Assembly: GCA_007693385.1 (NCBI GenBank)
Contig: REDR01000026.1
Span: forward strand, 1-33,999
DNA: 33,999 nt
Direction: 5' to 3'
Source of the DNA: Anaerolineaceae bacterium
Lineage (GTDB): Bacteria > Chloroflexota > Anaerolineae > Aggregatilineales > Phototrophicaceae
Made by a program: the position numbers and the translations under genes. Position 1 is the stretch's first letter; each line of letters starts with the position of its first letter. This document shows positions 1 to 9,963 of this stretch, piece by piece. The notes below the pieces were generated by a model. The model was given only the letters and a program-made list of their open reading frames with translations, was not told the DNA's origin and ran no database searches.

Positions 1-1104
1 CCCGCGCCATCTGCGCCCGCCGTTTCCGGCGTCAGCTTGTCGGCGCTATCGGAGGCGTTGCTGAATATCGTCAGCGACAAGACCGGCTATCCGGCGGAGA
101 TGCTAGAGCTAGAAATGGACATCGAAGCCGATCTCGGCATCGACAGCATCAAGCGCGTGGAGATACTGGGCGCGATGCGCGACGAGTTCCCGCAGTTGCC
201 GGACTTGCCCGCCGAAGACCTCGCGGAGTTGCGGACGTTGCAGGAAATCGTCGATTACATGGGCGATCAAATGCCGTCCGGCTCGAGCAATGGCAAAGCG
301 GAGATCGCCAGCCCAAAAGCGCCCGCGCCGGAGAAAGCCACTAACGGCGGGGCGACTCCGGCGCTGACCCAACTGGATCATGATATTCCGCGCACGCCCA
401 CCGCGCTCAAGCCGTTGCCGCGCCCGGACTTCATCGCGGTTGATCCGCCCGCCGATGGTGTGTGTGTCCTCACCGACGACGGCACGCCGTTAACCGGTAT
501 GGTGGCGGAGGGACTGAGCGCGAAGGGCTGGTCGGTGGTGGTTCTCAGCTTCCCGTCGGATGTGGTCGGGCGGCAGAGCGCTATCCCGTCGCATGTCGCC
601 CGCGTCACGTTGAGCGACATGGCCGAAGTTCGCATCGAAGAAGCGCTCAAGACGATCAGCGACGGGCACGGCCACATCGCCGCGTTCGTCCACATCAGCC
701 CATCCAGCCACCAGCTCGGCGCGAACGGCGACCTGTTCGTTTCGGCGGAAAAAGCGCTGGTCAAACACGCCTTCCTGCTGGCGAAGCACCTCAAGCGCCC
801 GTTGAACGACGCCGCCGAACGCGGTTACGCGCTGTTCATGACGGTGGCGCGACTGGATGGCGCATTCGGCACACGTGACGGGCGTTATGGCGCGGTCAGT
901 GGCGGGCTGTTCGGCCTGACCAAGACGGTTAATCTGGAATGGGCGGGCGTGTTCTGTCGGGCGCTGGATGTATCCGCCGGACTGGACGACGCAACAGCCG
1001 CCGCGCAGATCATCGCCGAGATGCACGACCCGAATCGGGTGCTGGTCGATGTCGGCCTCAGCCAGAGCGGGCGCGTGACCATCGTCGCCTCCGCTGTCGT
1101 CTAA
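1..1104 (+). CDS. PfaA-like PUFA/polyketide synthase, C-terminal part (ACP and structural half of KR), truncated by window start
   Basis: The frame is open from base 1 through an Ala/Pro-rich linker, so the gene begins outside the window; the TTG at 37 is not a credible start. An acyl carrier protein domain covers roughly residues 13-90, with the PUFA-synthase signature LGIDSIKRVEIL; Ser49 is the expected phosphopantetheine attachment site. After a low-complexity linker, residues about 135-367 match the non-catalytic structural subdomain that precedes the Rossmann half of PfaA-type ketoreductases (VLTDDG near its start, FMTVARLDG and LEWAGVFCRALDV further on). The protein stops at TAA 1102-1104, before the NADPH-binding half, which is encoded by the next gene. 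PfaA proteins normally carry KS, MAT, ACPs and KR on one chain, so KS/MAT are expected upstream. The split is unusual. Family assignment is strong; the lipid product is unknown. Confidence 0.88.
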   Translation, partial: PAPSAPAVSGVSLSALSEALLNIVSDKTGYPAEMLELEMDIEADLGIDSIKRVEILGAMRDEFPQLPDLPAEDLAELRTLQEIVDYMGDQMPSGSSNGKAEIASPKAPAPEKATNGGATPALTQLDHDIPRTPTALKPLPRPDFIAVDPPADGVCVLTDDGTPLTGMVAEGLSAKGWSVVVLSFPSDVVGRQSAIPSHVARVTLSDMAEVRIEEALKTISDGHGHIAAFVHISPSSHQLGANGDLFVSAEKALVKHAFLLAKHLKRPLNDAAERGYALFMTVARLDGAFGTRDGRYGAVSGGLFGLTKTVNLEWAGVFCRALDVSAGLDDATAAAQIIAEMHDPNRVLVDVGLSQSGRVTIVASAVV

Positions 1105-1149
1105 GCAGAATCCGGACGATGGTAGGTCGAAAATAAGGATTTAGTTGAA

Positions 1150-1173
1150 AAGGCGAACAATGTTGTTCGCCTT
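1150..1173. repeat. Perfect hairpin between the two PfaA-like genes
   Basis: Arms AAGGCGAACAA (1150-1160) and TTGTTCGCCTT (1163-1173) are perfect inverted repeats around a 2-base centre. It lies in the 94-base gap between the stop at 1104 and the ATG at 1199. No strong T-run follows, so it is not a textbook terminator. It could stabilise or process the mRNA, or mark a former junction. Confidence 0.7.
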
Positions 1174-1198
1174 CTGCACGCAAGGGGAAGAAAACTTT

Positions 1199-2938
1199 AT
1201 GAGCGACATCACACCGACATCTGTCTTCGTCGTCAGTGGCGGGGCGAAGGGCATAACCGCCCGTTGTGTGGAGCATCTGGCGGCGGTTTACGGATGCCGC
1301 TTTATCCTGATGGGGCGCTCCGCGCTGACGCCAGAACCGGCATGGGCGGCGGACGCCACCGACGAGGCCGCGCTCAAAAAAGCGGCGATGGCGCATCTAC
1401 AGGCTAGCGGCCAGAAGCCGACGCCGCCGGAGGTCAACCGGCTGAGCCGCGCCGTGCTATCATCGCGAGAAATCCAGCAGACGCTGGTCACGGTGCAGGC
1501 CAACGGCGGGGCGGCGGCCTACATCAGCGCCGACATCACCGACGCCGACGCGGTGCGCGAAGCGCTGGACGGCGCACAGGCGCAGGTCGGCGCGATCACC
1601 GGCATCATTCACGGCGCGGGCAATCTGGCCGATAAGCTGATCGAGAACAAGACGCAGAAGGATTTCGAGTCCGTGTACGCCGCGAAGGTGGACGGGCTGG
1701 AAAATCTTCTGCAGGCCATCCCGAACCAGCAGATCGCCCATCTCGTCCTGTTCTCGTCGGTGGCCGGATTCTTCGGCAACGTCGGGCAGGCCGATTACGC
1801 CATCGCTAACGAAGTGCTGAACAAAGCCGCGCATCTATTCAAGCGGGCGCATCCGGCGTGCCATGTGGTCAGCATCAACTGGGGGCCATGGGATGCCGGG
1901 ATGGTCACGCCGCAACTGAAAGCCTATTTCGCGGAGAACGGCATCCAGTTGATTCCGGTCAATGTCGGCGCACATCTGCTGGCCGAAGAACTGGCGCGGG
2001 TGCCCGCCGATGACGCGGTGCAGATCGTCGTCGGTAGCGGCATCGCCCCATCGCAGACTCCGCTAGGCGGTGACCTCAAGACGTACACCATCCATCGCCA
2101 ATTGACGCTGGAAGAAAGCCCGTTTCTACAGGATCACGTCGTAGACGGCAAAGCGGTCTTGCCGATGGCGAGCGCGTTTAGCTGGATATGTAACACCGCC
2201 GCCGGATTGTTTCCCGGATATTACGCCTTCAGCTTTGAGGACTACCGCGTGCTGAAGGGCGTCGTGTTTGAGGAATCCACCACCGATCAATACACGCTGA
2301 CCATCACCGAGCTGAGCAAAGCTGAAGACGCCATCGAAGTATCGGCGAAAGTGTCCAGCCAGCCAGCAGGCGCGAAGTTGCCGCGCTTCTATTACAGCGC
2401 CCGCATCAAGCTGGTGCGTAAAAAGCCGCCGATGCCGCCGATTGATAGCTTCGACCTGACGCCGGTTGACGACCTGCCCGGCCATCAATTCTACGACGAC
2501 TACACGCTGTTTCACGGCTTCGCGTTCAAGGGTGTGGAGCGCGTGCTGAGCATCACCGAAGAGCGCGTCACCATGCAATGCCGCCTGCCAGTCGTCCCCA
2601 CCGCCTATCAAGGGCAATACCCCGTCGAGTCGTTCAACTACTTCATGACCGACATCGGCTTGCAGGCGATGGGCATTTATGCCAAGTGGCGTTATGGCGC
2701 GGGGAGCTTGCCGCTACGGGCGGGCAGTGGCGAGCATTACGCCGATGTGGGCTGGGGCGATGAGTTCTTCGTCACGCTGGACATTCACAGCGCCGCGCCG
2801 ACTGGATTAGTGACCACCATCCAGATACACGACAAAGACGGGCGCATGTACCAGACGGTGCGCCATTCCGAAATCACCATCAGCAAGAACTTGAACGACC
2901 TGTTCCGGCGCAATAAACTGCCGAAGGTGTTAGGCTAG
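1199..2938 (+). CDS. PfaA-like synthase second part: catalytic ketoreductase plus dehydratase
   Basis: I chose ATG 1199 because AAGGGGA sits about 10 bases upstream; an in-frame TTG at 1145 would add 18 unlikely residues read through a hairpin. The 579-residue protein starts directly with the NADPH-binding motif SGGAKGITA (about residues 13-21) of a polyketide/PUFA KR. The SDR catalytic residues are visible: Ser187 in LFSSVAG and Tyr200 with Asn204 in ADYAIANEVLN. From about residue 300 a double-hotdog dehydratase follows, with HxxxGxxxxP in DHVVDGKAVLP and DxxxQ in TDIGLQAM, so it looks catalytically complete. It reduces and dehydrates the beta-ketoacyl intermediate carried by the ACP. In typical PfaA proteins this region is continuous with the preceding chain. 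The next synthase gene begins 31 bases downstream. Confidence 0.88.
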   Translation: MSDITPTSVFVVSGGAKGITARCVEHLAAVYGCRFILMGRSALTPEPAWAADATDEAALKKAAMAHLQASGQKPTPPEVNRLSRAVLSSREIQQTLVTVQANGGAAAYISADITDADAVREALDGAQAQVGAITGIIHGAGNLADKLIENKTQKDFESVYAAKVDGLENLLQAIPNQQIAHLVLFSSVAGFFGNVGQADYAIANEVLNKAAHLFKRAHPACHVVSINWGPWDAGMVTPQLKAYFAENGIQLIPVNVGAHLLAEELARVPADDAVQIVVGSGIAPSQTPLGGDLKTYTIHRQLTLEESPFLQDHVVDGKAVLPMASAFSWICNTAAGLFPGYYAFSFEDYRVLKGVVFEESTTDQYTLTITELSKAEDAIEVSAKVSSQPAGAKLPRFYYSARIKLVRKKPPMPPIDSFDLTPVDDLPGHQFYDDYTLFHGFAFKGVERVLSITEERVTMQCRLPVVPTAYQGQYPVESFNYFMTDIGLQAMGIYAKWRYGAGSLPLRAGSGEHYADVGWGDEFFVTLDIHSAAPTGLVTTIQIHDKDGRMYQTVRHSEITISKNLNDLFRRNKLPKVLG

Positions 2939-2969
2939 ACCGCGAGCATAAGAGAGCAATCGCACGATC

Positions 2970-5900
2970 ATGATGAACCCAATCGCCATCACCGGTATCG
3001 CTTGCCTGTTTCCCGGCGCGGATGATCCCCGCGCTTTCTGGGAAGTGCTACGGCGCGGCGAGCGCACCACATCGGACGCCACAGCCGATCAACTGGGCGG
3101 CGACCCCGCCGCATTCCACGATCCGGCGCGGTTGCGTTCCGATACATCTTATTTTCTGCATGGCGGTTACATCGCCCGCGCCACGCTATCGCCGGAGGGG
3201 TACAGCCTGCCCGCGTCCACCGTCGCCGATATGGGGATGGCCTTCCGCATGGCGCTACACACCGCCCGCGCCGCGCTGACCGACGGGCGCTATCTGGACG
3301 ATGACGGCGGCCTGATGGCACGTTATCGCGCCCGTAGCGGCGTTATCATGGGCAATCTCGCCATGCCGACGCCGCATTCCAACCGGCTATTCACACCGGT
3401 CTATCAAGCGCTGTTCCGCAAAGCGCTAGCCGACGCGCTCGACCAGCCCGCGCCGCCACGCCACGATGCGCCAGACTCCGACACCGCGACCCTGCACGGC
3501 CTATCGCCCGGCTATCCGGCGGCGGTGGTGGCGTCCGCTTTCGGGCTGGGGCTGGGCGGCTTCGCGCTGGATGCCGCCTGCGGCTCGTCGCTGTATGCGG
3601 TCGGGCTGGCGGCGGATTACCTCAATAGCCACCGCGCCGACCTGATGCTGGCCGGTGCGGTCAGTTCCGCCGACCCGCTTTTGATGAATCTCGGCTTCGC
3701 CCATCTCGGCGGCTTCCCCGCATCCGGCGGCGATAGCGCCCCGCTCGATCAGCGCTCCGGCGGCTTGATCGCGGGGGAAGGCGCGGGTCTAGTGGTACTC
3801 AAGCGCTACGCCGATGCGGTGCGCGACGGCGATCATATTTACGGGCTGGTGCGCGGCGTCGGCCTATCCAACGATGGCGCGGGCAAACACATCCTGACGC
3901 CCAACAGCAAAGGGCAGATCACCGCGTTTCGCCGCGCCTACGACGACGCGCAGATTGACCCGTGCGATGTGGGCTACGTGGAATGTCACGCTAGCGGCAC
4001 GACAGTCGGTGATCGCACCGAGCTAGCGTCAATGGCTGGCTTTTTCAGCGATCCGCCGCGCATCGGCAGTGTCAAGAGCAATGTCGGCCACCTGATGACG
4101 GCGGCGGGCATGGCGAGCATCATCAAGCTGATTTTAGCGATGGCGCATGACGAAATCCCGCCCACGATCCGCGTCGAGCAACCGTTAACATCGCCCGATG
4201 GCCTATTCGATGGCGGGCGGATCGTGACGCGGGCGCAACATTGGCCGCCGGATAGCGCCGCGCCGCGCATCGTCGCCGCGAATGCTTTCGGCTTCGGCGG
4301 CGTCAGCGCCCATCTAATTTTGAGTGATAGCGTAGTAACACGCGATGAGAGAGAGACCGTGAGCAACCAACCGCAACACACACAACCCGCACGTATGGCG
4401 ATCACCGGCATGGGGGCGCACTTCGGCGACTTCGACACGCTAGATAGCTTCGCCCGCGCCCTGTTCGATGGGCGCACCGCCTTCCGTGATTTACCGGCCA
4501 ATCGCTGGAAGGGGCTGGAACAGCACCCCGACATCCTGCGCCAGTTCGGGCTGGATACCGGCAGAACACGCGGCGCGTATATCGAATCGTTCGATCTCGA
4601 CTTCATGGCGATGCGCATTCCGCCCACGCCCGCCGACGAGCCAATCCCGCAACAGTTGATCTTGCTCAAAGCCGCCGACGCCGCCATCCGCGACGCCGGA
4701 CTGAACGCGGGGGCGAATGTCGCCGTCATCGTGGCGCTGGGCACGGAGTTAGCGCTCCATCAGTACCGCGCCCGCGCTGATCTCAATTGGCAGTTGCGCG
4801 ACCTGCTGAACGCCAACGCCGGATTATTGCCCGCCGAGCAAGAAGAAGAATTGCGCCGCCTGCTCAAAGATAGCCTGCTGACCCCGGCGCAGGTCAACCA
4901 TTACACCAGCTACATCGGCAACATCGCCGCCAGCCGCGTCGCGTCGCTGTGGGATTTCAGCGGCCCGGCCTATACCGTCGCCGCCGAGGAGAACAGCGTA
5001 TTTAAGGCGCTGGAAATCGCGCAGATGATGTTCGAGAAGCGGCAGGTTGACGCGGTAGTGATCGGCGCGGTTGATCTGGCCGGCAGTCTGGAGAATGTCC
5101 TGCTCCGCAACCGTCGCGCCCCACTCAGCACCGGTGATCCGGTCGCCGGATGCGACGCTGAGAGCGACGGCTGGCTGATCGGTGAGGGCGCGGGCGCTGT
5201 CGTGCTGACCCGCGCTGATGCGGCGGGCGAGAACGCCTACGCGGTGATTGACGCGCTGGCCTTCGCCGGTGGTGGTGGGGTCGCGCCGGACGCCTTGCCC
5301 GCCACGCCGGACGCCGCCGCCGTGCAAAGCGCCGCCCGCGCCGCGCTAGCGCAGGCCGGAATCACGGCGGGCGATGTCGGCTATCTGGAACTACACGCGA
5401 GCGGCATCAGCGCGGAGGACACAGCGGAGATCGACGGCATCACCGCCGCCTATCGCATCGCCCGCGCTGGCGACCAGCCGCAGACCGCCATCGGCGCGGT
5501 CAAGGCCAACATCGGCCACACCTACATCGCTAGCGGCATGGCGGCGCTGATTAAGACCGCGCTCAGCGTCGGGCATCGCTTCATCCCCGCCATCCCCAAT
5601 TGGCGCGGGCCGAAGAAGCCGGAATCGTGGGCGGATACCGCGTTCTGGGCGGCCACGCAGTCGCGCACATGGTTTGATGAACGCCGTGTCGCCGCCATCA
5701 GCAGTCTGAGCGCGGACGGCACCGCCGCCCATCTGGTACTATCCGGCGTCGCCGAAACACGCCGTCAGCCGGATTATCTGCGCGGCGGCTTACCGGCGCT
5801 TGTGCTCATCGGCGGCGATTCGCTCGACGCGCTGACCGCGCAACTCAGCGCGTTGAAAGCGAGAATCAGCACCGACGCCGACCTGCCCGCGCTGGCTGAC

Positions 5901-8636
5901 GCCGTATTTGCCGAATATTCGGCGGCGTCGCGCTATGCGGTGGCGCTGATCGCCAAAAACGCCGACGCGCTCCGCGCCGAGATCGACCACGCGCTGAACG
6001 GCGTGCCGTCCGCGCTGGCGGCGGGCGAAGACTGGACGACCCCCGCCGGTAGCGCCTTCGCCGCGCATCCGGTAGGCGCTGGCGGGAAGGTCGCGTTCGT
6101 GTATCCGGGCGCGTTCAACAGCTACCCGAAGATGGGCTATGAACTGTTCCATCTGTTCCCGCACACGCTGGAAAGCCTGCGCGAGATTAAATCCGATCTC
6201 GGCGAAGCCGTCGCCGAGCGCTACCTGTACCCGCGCAGTCTGACACGCCCCGACGCCCGCCTGACGCGCACCATGAAGAACGCCTTCGCCGGTGATGCGG
6301 TCGCCACCATCGAGAGCGGCCTCAGCTTCGCGCTGGCCTATACGCGGGCACTGCGCGACGTGTTCGACATCCAGCCGTCCGCCGCTTTCGGCTACAGTCT
6401 GGGTGAAGGTAGCATGATGTGGGGCATGGGTGCGTGGCGCGATGGTGACGCCGGTAGCGCCACCTTCCACGACTCGCGCCTGTTCACAGACCGCCTCGTG
6501 CCGCCGATGCACGCCATCCGCGAAGCGTGGGGCATCCCCGCCGATGCGCCCGTCGAGTCCTTCTGGGCGGCGCATTTCGTGGCCGCGCCCGCATCCCGCG
6601 TTAAGGCGCTGGTCGAGCGCGAGAGCAAAGTGTATCTGACGCACATCAACACGCCGCAGGAAGTGATGATCGCCGGTGATCCGGCCGCGTGTGAGCGCGT
6701 GCTGGCTGAACTGGACGCCGACAGCATGAAAGCGCCTTTCAGCGTGGTGATCCATGCCGATGTGATGATGAGCGAATACCGCGAGTTCTACCGCCTGCAC
6801 GATCTGCCGGTCACGCCGGTGGATGGCGTCGATTTCTACAGCGCGGCGGACTATGCGCCGGTCAAGCTGGAGCGCGGCGTCGTGGCCGCCAGTCTGGGGC
6901 GCATGGCGTGCAAGCCGGTTGATTTCGCCAAGTTGATCGGGCGCGTATACGACGACGGTGCGAGGGTGTTCCTTGAGCTAGGACCGCGTAGCACCTGCGC
7001 CCGTTGGGTGAACGAGACGCTGGCCGGTTATCCGCATGTGGCGGCCAGCATCGACAACCTCAGCGCGGACTCGCGCACGTCGCTCGTGCGCCTGCTGGCG
7101 GCGCTGGTCGCCCATCGCGTCCCGTTGAATCTCGCGCCGTTGTACCATGCGCCCGCGCCGGTCAACGGGCGCTCATTAGTGCGACCGGTGACGCTCGGCG
7201 GTGCGGATGTGTACGCCGCTATCGTGGGGAACGCGCCCGCCATCATCGAAGGCCGCGCTTCCAGCGTGCCACAGGCGACGCCTGTCGCCGCTTCATCGTT
7301 GCCGATGCCGGAGGCGGTGCATAGCGTACACGGTGATTTCTTGCGTGCCCGCGCCGAAGGTCTGCAAGGTCTGGCGGAGCTAATCCGTCAGCAGATGGCG
7401 ACGCCCGCCGCGCATCAACCGGCAACCGTATCACCCGCGCAACCACAAACGCCGCAACTACCGCCGACGCCCGCGCCGAATCCGACGCCCGCGCCGTCAG
7501 TGGTCGCCGGTCATCAACCGCTTTACACGTATGAGCAAATCGAGACGTTCGCGCTCCGGCGCATCGCCGATACATTCGGCGAGCGCTACGCGATTTACGA
7601 CGGCAGACGCGCCCCGCGCATCCCCAACGGCGACCTGTTGCTGATCTCGCGGGTGGTCAGCATCGAAGGCGAGCGCTATAAATCCGGCGCGGGAACCAGC
7701 GTGCTGACTGAATACGATGTGCCGGTGGATGCGTGGTACTATCAGGATTCGCCGTACCCGACCATGCCGTACAGCGTGCTGATGGAAATCGCCCTGCAAC
7801 CGTGCGGCATCCTATCCGCCTATCACGGGCCGACGTTCGTCTATCCCGACGCCGACCTGTACTTCCGCAATCTGGACGGCGACGGCACGCTGATTAAAGA
7901 CCGCGACATGCGCGGACGGACGATCACCAATCGCGTCGCCATGCTCAGCCATGCCGCCATCGGTGGCTCTATCCTGCAAAAATACAGCTTCGAGCTATAC
8001 GACGGCGACGAACTATTCTACAAAGGCACGGCGGTTTTCGGCTACTTCACGCAGGAATCGCTAGCCAGCCGCGCCGGACTGGACGCCGGTACATCGCGTG
8101 ATCGCTGGATCGACACCGAGCAACCGGCCAACGTCATCAGCTTGCGCCCGCAAGAAATCGGCGACGGCTATCTGCGGCTGGGTGACGGCCATCTCGATCT
8201 GGTGCATGAGATTCGCGTCGTGCCGGATGGCGGCCACTACGGGCGCGGTTATGCCGCCGCCCGCACCGACATTGACGCCGGTATGTGGTTCTTCAAGAAT
8301 CACTTCCACGAAGACCCGGTGATGCCCGGCAGTATCGGCGTGGAGACCATGGTCGAAGCGCTACAGGGCTTCGCCATTCAGACCGGCCTCACGGCGGAGA
8401 TGCCCGACGGACACTTCGGCCACACCGACTCACGGGTGACGGACGGCGGGCATAAGGTCGCATGGCGCTATCGCGGGCAGGTTCTCGGCACGTTCCGCGC
8501 CACGCACGTTGAGGTCAACATCAAGGACATCCGGCGGAGCGCCGACGAGATCGCCATCATCGCGGATGGCAGTCTGTGGCGCGAGAATCTGCGAATCTAC
8601 GAAGTGAACGATCTGTCCTTAGTGATCCGGCGGTGA
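2970..8636 (+). CDS. Giant PUFA-synthase-like protein KS-CLF-AT-DH-DH (PfaB/PfaC-like fusion)
   Basis: This 1888-residue protein starts at a tandem ATGATG with a weak purine stretch upstream. Domains in order: an active ketosynthase (about 1-450) with Cys204 in DAACGSSLYAV, His340 in ECHASGT and His374 in NVGHLMTAAG; a second KS-like domain (about 470-935) where the Cys position reads Glu673 (VAAEENSVF), the hallmark of a chain-length factor; an acyltransferase (about 1040-1420) with Ser1143 in GYSLGEGS; a Pro/Ala linker (about 1480-1520); then two FabA-like hotdog regions. The first has PTMPYSVLMEIALQPCG but Gln where the FabA His would be; the second has NHFHEDPVMPGSIGVE with His1778. The order resembles myxobacterial Pfa3 without the C-terminal acyltransferase. 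It should extend and dehydrate chains with the two preceding proteins. The exact product (PUFA, glycolipid or other lipid) cannot be read from sequence. Confidence 0.9.
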   Translation: MMNPIAITGIACLFPGADDPRAFWEVLRRGERTTSDATADQLGGDPAAFHDPARLRSDTSYFLHGGYIARATLSPEGYSLPASTVADMGMAFRMALHTARAALTDGRYLDDDGGLMARYRARSGVIMGNLAMPTPHSNRLFTPVYQALFRKALADALDQPAPPRHDAPDSDTATLHGLSPGYPAAVVASAFGLGLGGFALDAACGSSLYAVGLAADYLNSHRADLMLAGAVSSADPLLMNLGFAHLGGFPASGGDSAPLDQRSGGLIAGEGAGLVVLKRYADAVRDGDHIYGLVRGVGLSNDGAGKHILTPNSKGQITAFRRAYDDAQIDPCDVGYVECHASGTTVGDRTELASMAGFFSDPPRIGSVKSNVGHLMTAAGMASIIKLILAMAHDEIPPTIRVEQPLTSPDGLFDGGRIVTRAQHWPPDSAAPRIVAANAFGFGGVSAHLILSDSVVTRDERETVSNQPQHTQPARMAITGMGAHFGDFDTLDSFARALFDGRTAFRDLPANRWKGLEQHPDILRQFGLDTGRTRGAYIESFDLDFMAMRIPPTPADEPIPQQLILLKAADAAIRDAGLNAGANVAVIVALGTELALHQYRARADLNWQLRDLLNANAGLLPAEQEEELRRLLKDSLLTPAQVNHYTSYIGNIAASRVASLWDFSGPAYTVAAEENSVFKALEIAQMMFEKRQVDAVVIGAVDLAGSLENVLLRNRRAPLSTGDPVAGCDAESDGWLIGEGAGAVVLTRADAAGENAYAVIDALAFAGGGGVAPDALPATPDAAAVQSAARAALAQAGITAGDVGYLELHASGISAEDTAEIDGITAAYRIARAGDQPQTAIGAVKANIGHTYIASGMAALIKTALSVGHRFIPAIPNWRGPKKPESWADTAFWAATQSRTWFDERRVAAISSLSADGTAAHLVLSGVAETRRQPDYLRGGLPALVLIGGDSLDALTAQLSALKARISTDADLPALADAVFAEYSAASRYAVALIAKNADALRAEIDHALNGVPSALAAGEDWTTPAGSAFAAHPVGAGGKVAFVYPGAFNSYPKMGYELFHLFPHTLESLREIKSDLGEAVAERYLYPRSLTRPDARLTRTMKNAFAGDAVATIESGLSFALAYTRALRDVFDIQPSAAFGYSLGEGSMMWGMGAWRDGDAGSATFHDSRLFTDRLVPPMHAIREAWGIPADAPVESFWAAHFVAAPASRVKALVERESKVYLTHINTPQEVMIAGDPAACERVLAELDADSMKAPFSVVIHADVMMSEYREFYRLHDLPVTPVDGVDFYSAADYAPVKLERGVVAASLGRMACKPVDFAKLIGRVYDDGARVFLELGPRSTCARWVNETLAGYPHVAASIDNLSADSRTSLVRLLAALVAHRVPLNLAPLYHAPAPVNGRSLVRPVTLGGADVYAAIVGNAPAIIEGRASSVPQATPVAASSLPMPEAVHSVHGDFLRARAEGLQGLAELIRQQMATPAAHQPATVSPAQPQTPQLPPTPAPNPTPAPSVVAGHQPLYTYEQIETFALRRIADTFGERYAIYDGRRAPRIPNGDLLLISRVVSIEGERYKSGAGTSVLTEYDVPVDAWYYQDSPYPTMPYSVLMEIALQPCGILSAYHGPTFVYPDADLYFRNLDGDGTLIKDRDMRGRTITNRVAMLSHAAIGGSILQKYSFELYDGDELFYKGTAVFGYFTQESLASRAGLDAGTSRDRWIDTEQPANVISLRPQEIGDGYLRLGDGHLDLVHEIRVVPDGGHYGRGYAAARTDIDAGMWFFKNHFHEDPVMPGSIGVETMVEALQGFAIQTGLTAEMPDGHFGHTDSRVTDGGHKVAWRYRGQVLGTFRATHVEVNIKDIRRSADEIAIIADGSLWRENLRIYEVNDLSLVIRR

Positions 8637-8643
8637 ATGTGAT

Positions 8644-9963
8644 ATGGCGGAACTGGTAAACGATGATCGCTCCCCGCGTGCGATCCGCTTAGGGCGCATC
8701 GCCGCGCTTTTGCGAGTAGCGGCGGGCGTGCTGGGCTGGCTGGCCGTTTTTCTGGCGCTGGCTGGCCTGCTGGGGGGCATCACCGGCGGCGACCTGTTCG
8801 ATCTGCTATCCCGCCTGATCGCAGGGTATGACGGCGCGGCGGATACCGCCTTGCTGGTCATGATCCTGCTGATTTTAGCCAACCTCAGCGCGTTTCTGGT
8901 GTTGATGATCGGCGTCGGGGCGGGCGAGTTCTGGTCGCCGCCGGTGCTGGCCGGATTGCTGGCTGTTAATGTCGCGCTGGTGCTGTGGCTGGGGTTCATC
9001 CCCGCGTTGATCCCGATTGGCTTCGCCGCTTACGCGCTGGCGTTGATGGCGGGCGACATCGGCGCGTTTCGCGTCAATCCGTTGATGCTCAAAGAAGTGC
9101 GCGAACGGATGCGCGGGGCGCGGTCTTTCGTGGTGATGACCGTCTATCTCGGCCTGATGAGCGCCTTCGCGGTCATCATCTACTTGATCGAAACACAAAG
9201 CGGGTCGGCTGTCGGCACGTCCGTCACCGGCGAGCTAGGGCGCAATCTGTTTCGCGGCGTGGTCGGCCTGCAATTGTTCTTGATCGTGTTCATCGCGCCA
9301 GCATTCACGGCGGGCGCGGTCAGTAGCGAGCGCGAACGCAAGACATACGACCTGCTACAGATCACATTGCTTCCGCATCAGTCCTTCATCATCGGCAAGC
9401 TAGAGTCGGCGCTGGCGTATATCTTGCTCCTGTTGTTGGCCGCCGTGCCGCTACAGAGCATCGCGTTTCTATTCGGCGGCGTCACCGAGCTAGAATTGCT
9501 CACCGCGCTAGCGGTGCTGGCGGTGACTGCGATCACGTTCGGCACCATCGGCCTGTACTTCTCCACCACGCTAGACCGCACGCTGACGGCCAGCACCCGC
9601 GCCTACATCGCTATCTTCATGCTGACTATCGCCGTGCCAATGGTCATCATCGTAGTGACCAGCGTATTCCGGCAATTTTTCGTGACGGCGGTAGGGTCAT
9701 CCGCCGTGTTGCAGGCCGGTATCATCTATCTACGCGGCTTCGCGGAGAGCTTAAATCCGGCGATTGTCTTGTTACAAACACAGGACTTGCTGATTAGCAA
9801 TCGCGGCAGTATGGGCTTCTATACCGAGCCGATCTTCGATGGCGTTCTATTGACCGGCGTGCCTCTGCCGTCGCCGTGGCTGGCGCTGACGATCACCTAT
9901 CTCTTGATCTCTGCCGTGATGATCGTGTTATCGGTGCGGGGCTTACGTGACCGCGATGCCTGA
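8644..9963 (+). CDS. ABC-2 type transporter permease
   Basis: This 439-residue, very hydrophobic protein starts 7 bases after the synthase stop, so it is probably co-transcribed. An N-terminal pair of membrane segments (about residues 20-45 and 62-85) and a further hydrophobic region (about 95-140) precede the conserved NPLMLKEVRERMRGARSF segment. A second core follows with FTAGAVSSERERKTYDLL, typical of ABC-2 permeases (GldF/NosY-like), then several more TM helices up to the C-terminus. No ATP-binding subunit lies nearby, so it must pair with a protein encoded elsewhere or upstream of the window. Export of the synthase product is possible from position alone but has no direct support. The 3' end overlaps the next gene by 8 bases. 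Confidence 0.8.
   Translation: MAELVNDDRSPRAIRLGRIAALLRVAAGVLGWLAVFLALAGLLGGITGGDLFDLLSRLIAGYDGAADTALLVMILLILANLSAFLVLMIGVGAGEFWSPPVLAGLLAVNVALVLWLGFIPALIPIGFAAYALALMAGDIGAFRVNPLMLKEVRERMRGARSFVVMTVYLGLMSAFAVIIYLIETQSGSAVGTSVTGELGRNLFRGVVGLQLFLIVFIAPAFTAGAVSSERERKTYDLLQITLLPHQSFIIGKLESALAYILLLLLAAVPLQSIAFLFGGVTELELLTALAVLAVTAITFGTIGLYFSTTLDRTLTASTRAYIAIFMLTIAVPMVIIVVTSVFRQFFVTAVGSSAVLQAGIIYLRGFAESLNPAIVLLQTQDLLISNRGSMGFYTEPIFDGVLLTGVPLPSPWLALTITYLLISAVMIVLSVRGLRDRDA

Noticed and set aside
1100-1200. Simple frameshift as the cause of the split PfaA
   Set aside because: No alternative frame carries conserved KR residues across the gap, and the second gene has its own ribosome-binding site. Kept as a check in the findings, not as the main reading.
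5790-6800. 336-codon antisense frame inside the KS-CLF-AT-DH gene
   Set aside because: It is a shadow of the GC-rich synthase coding strand; the composition is Arg/His/Val-rich with no motifs.
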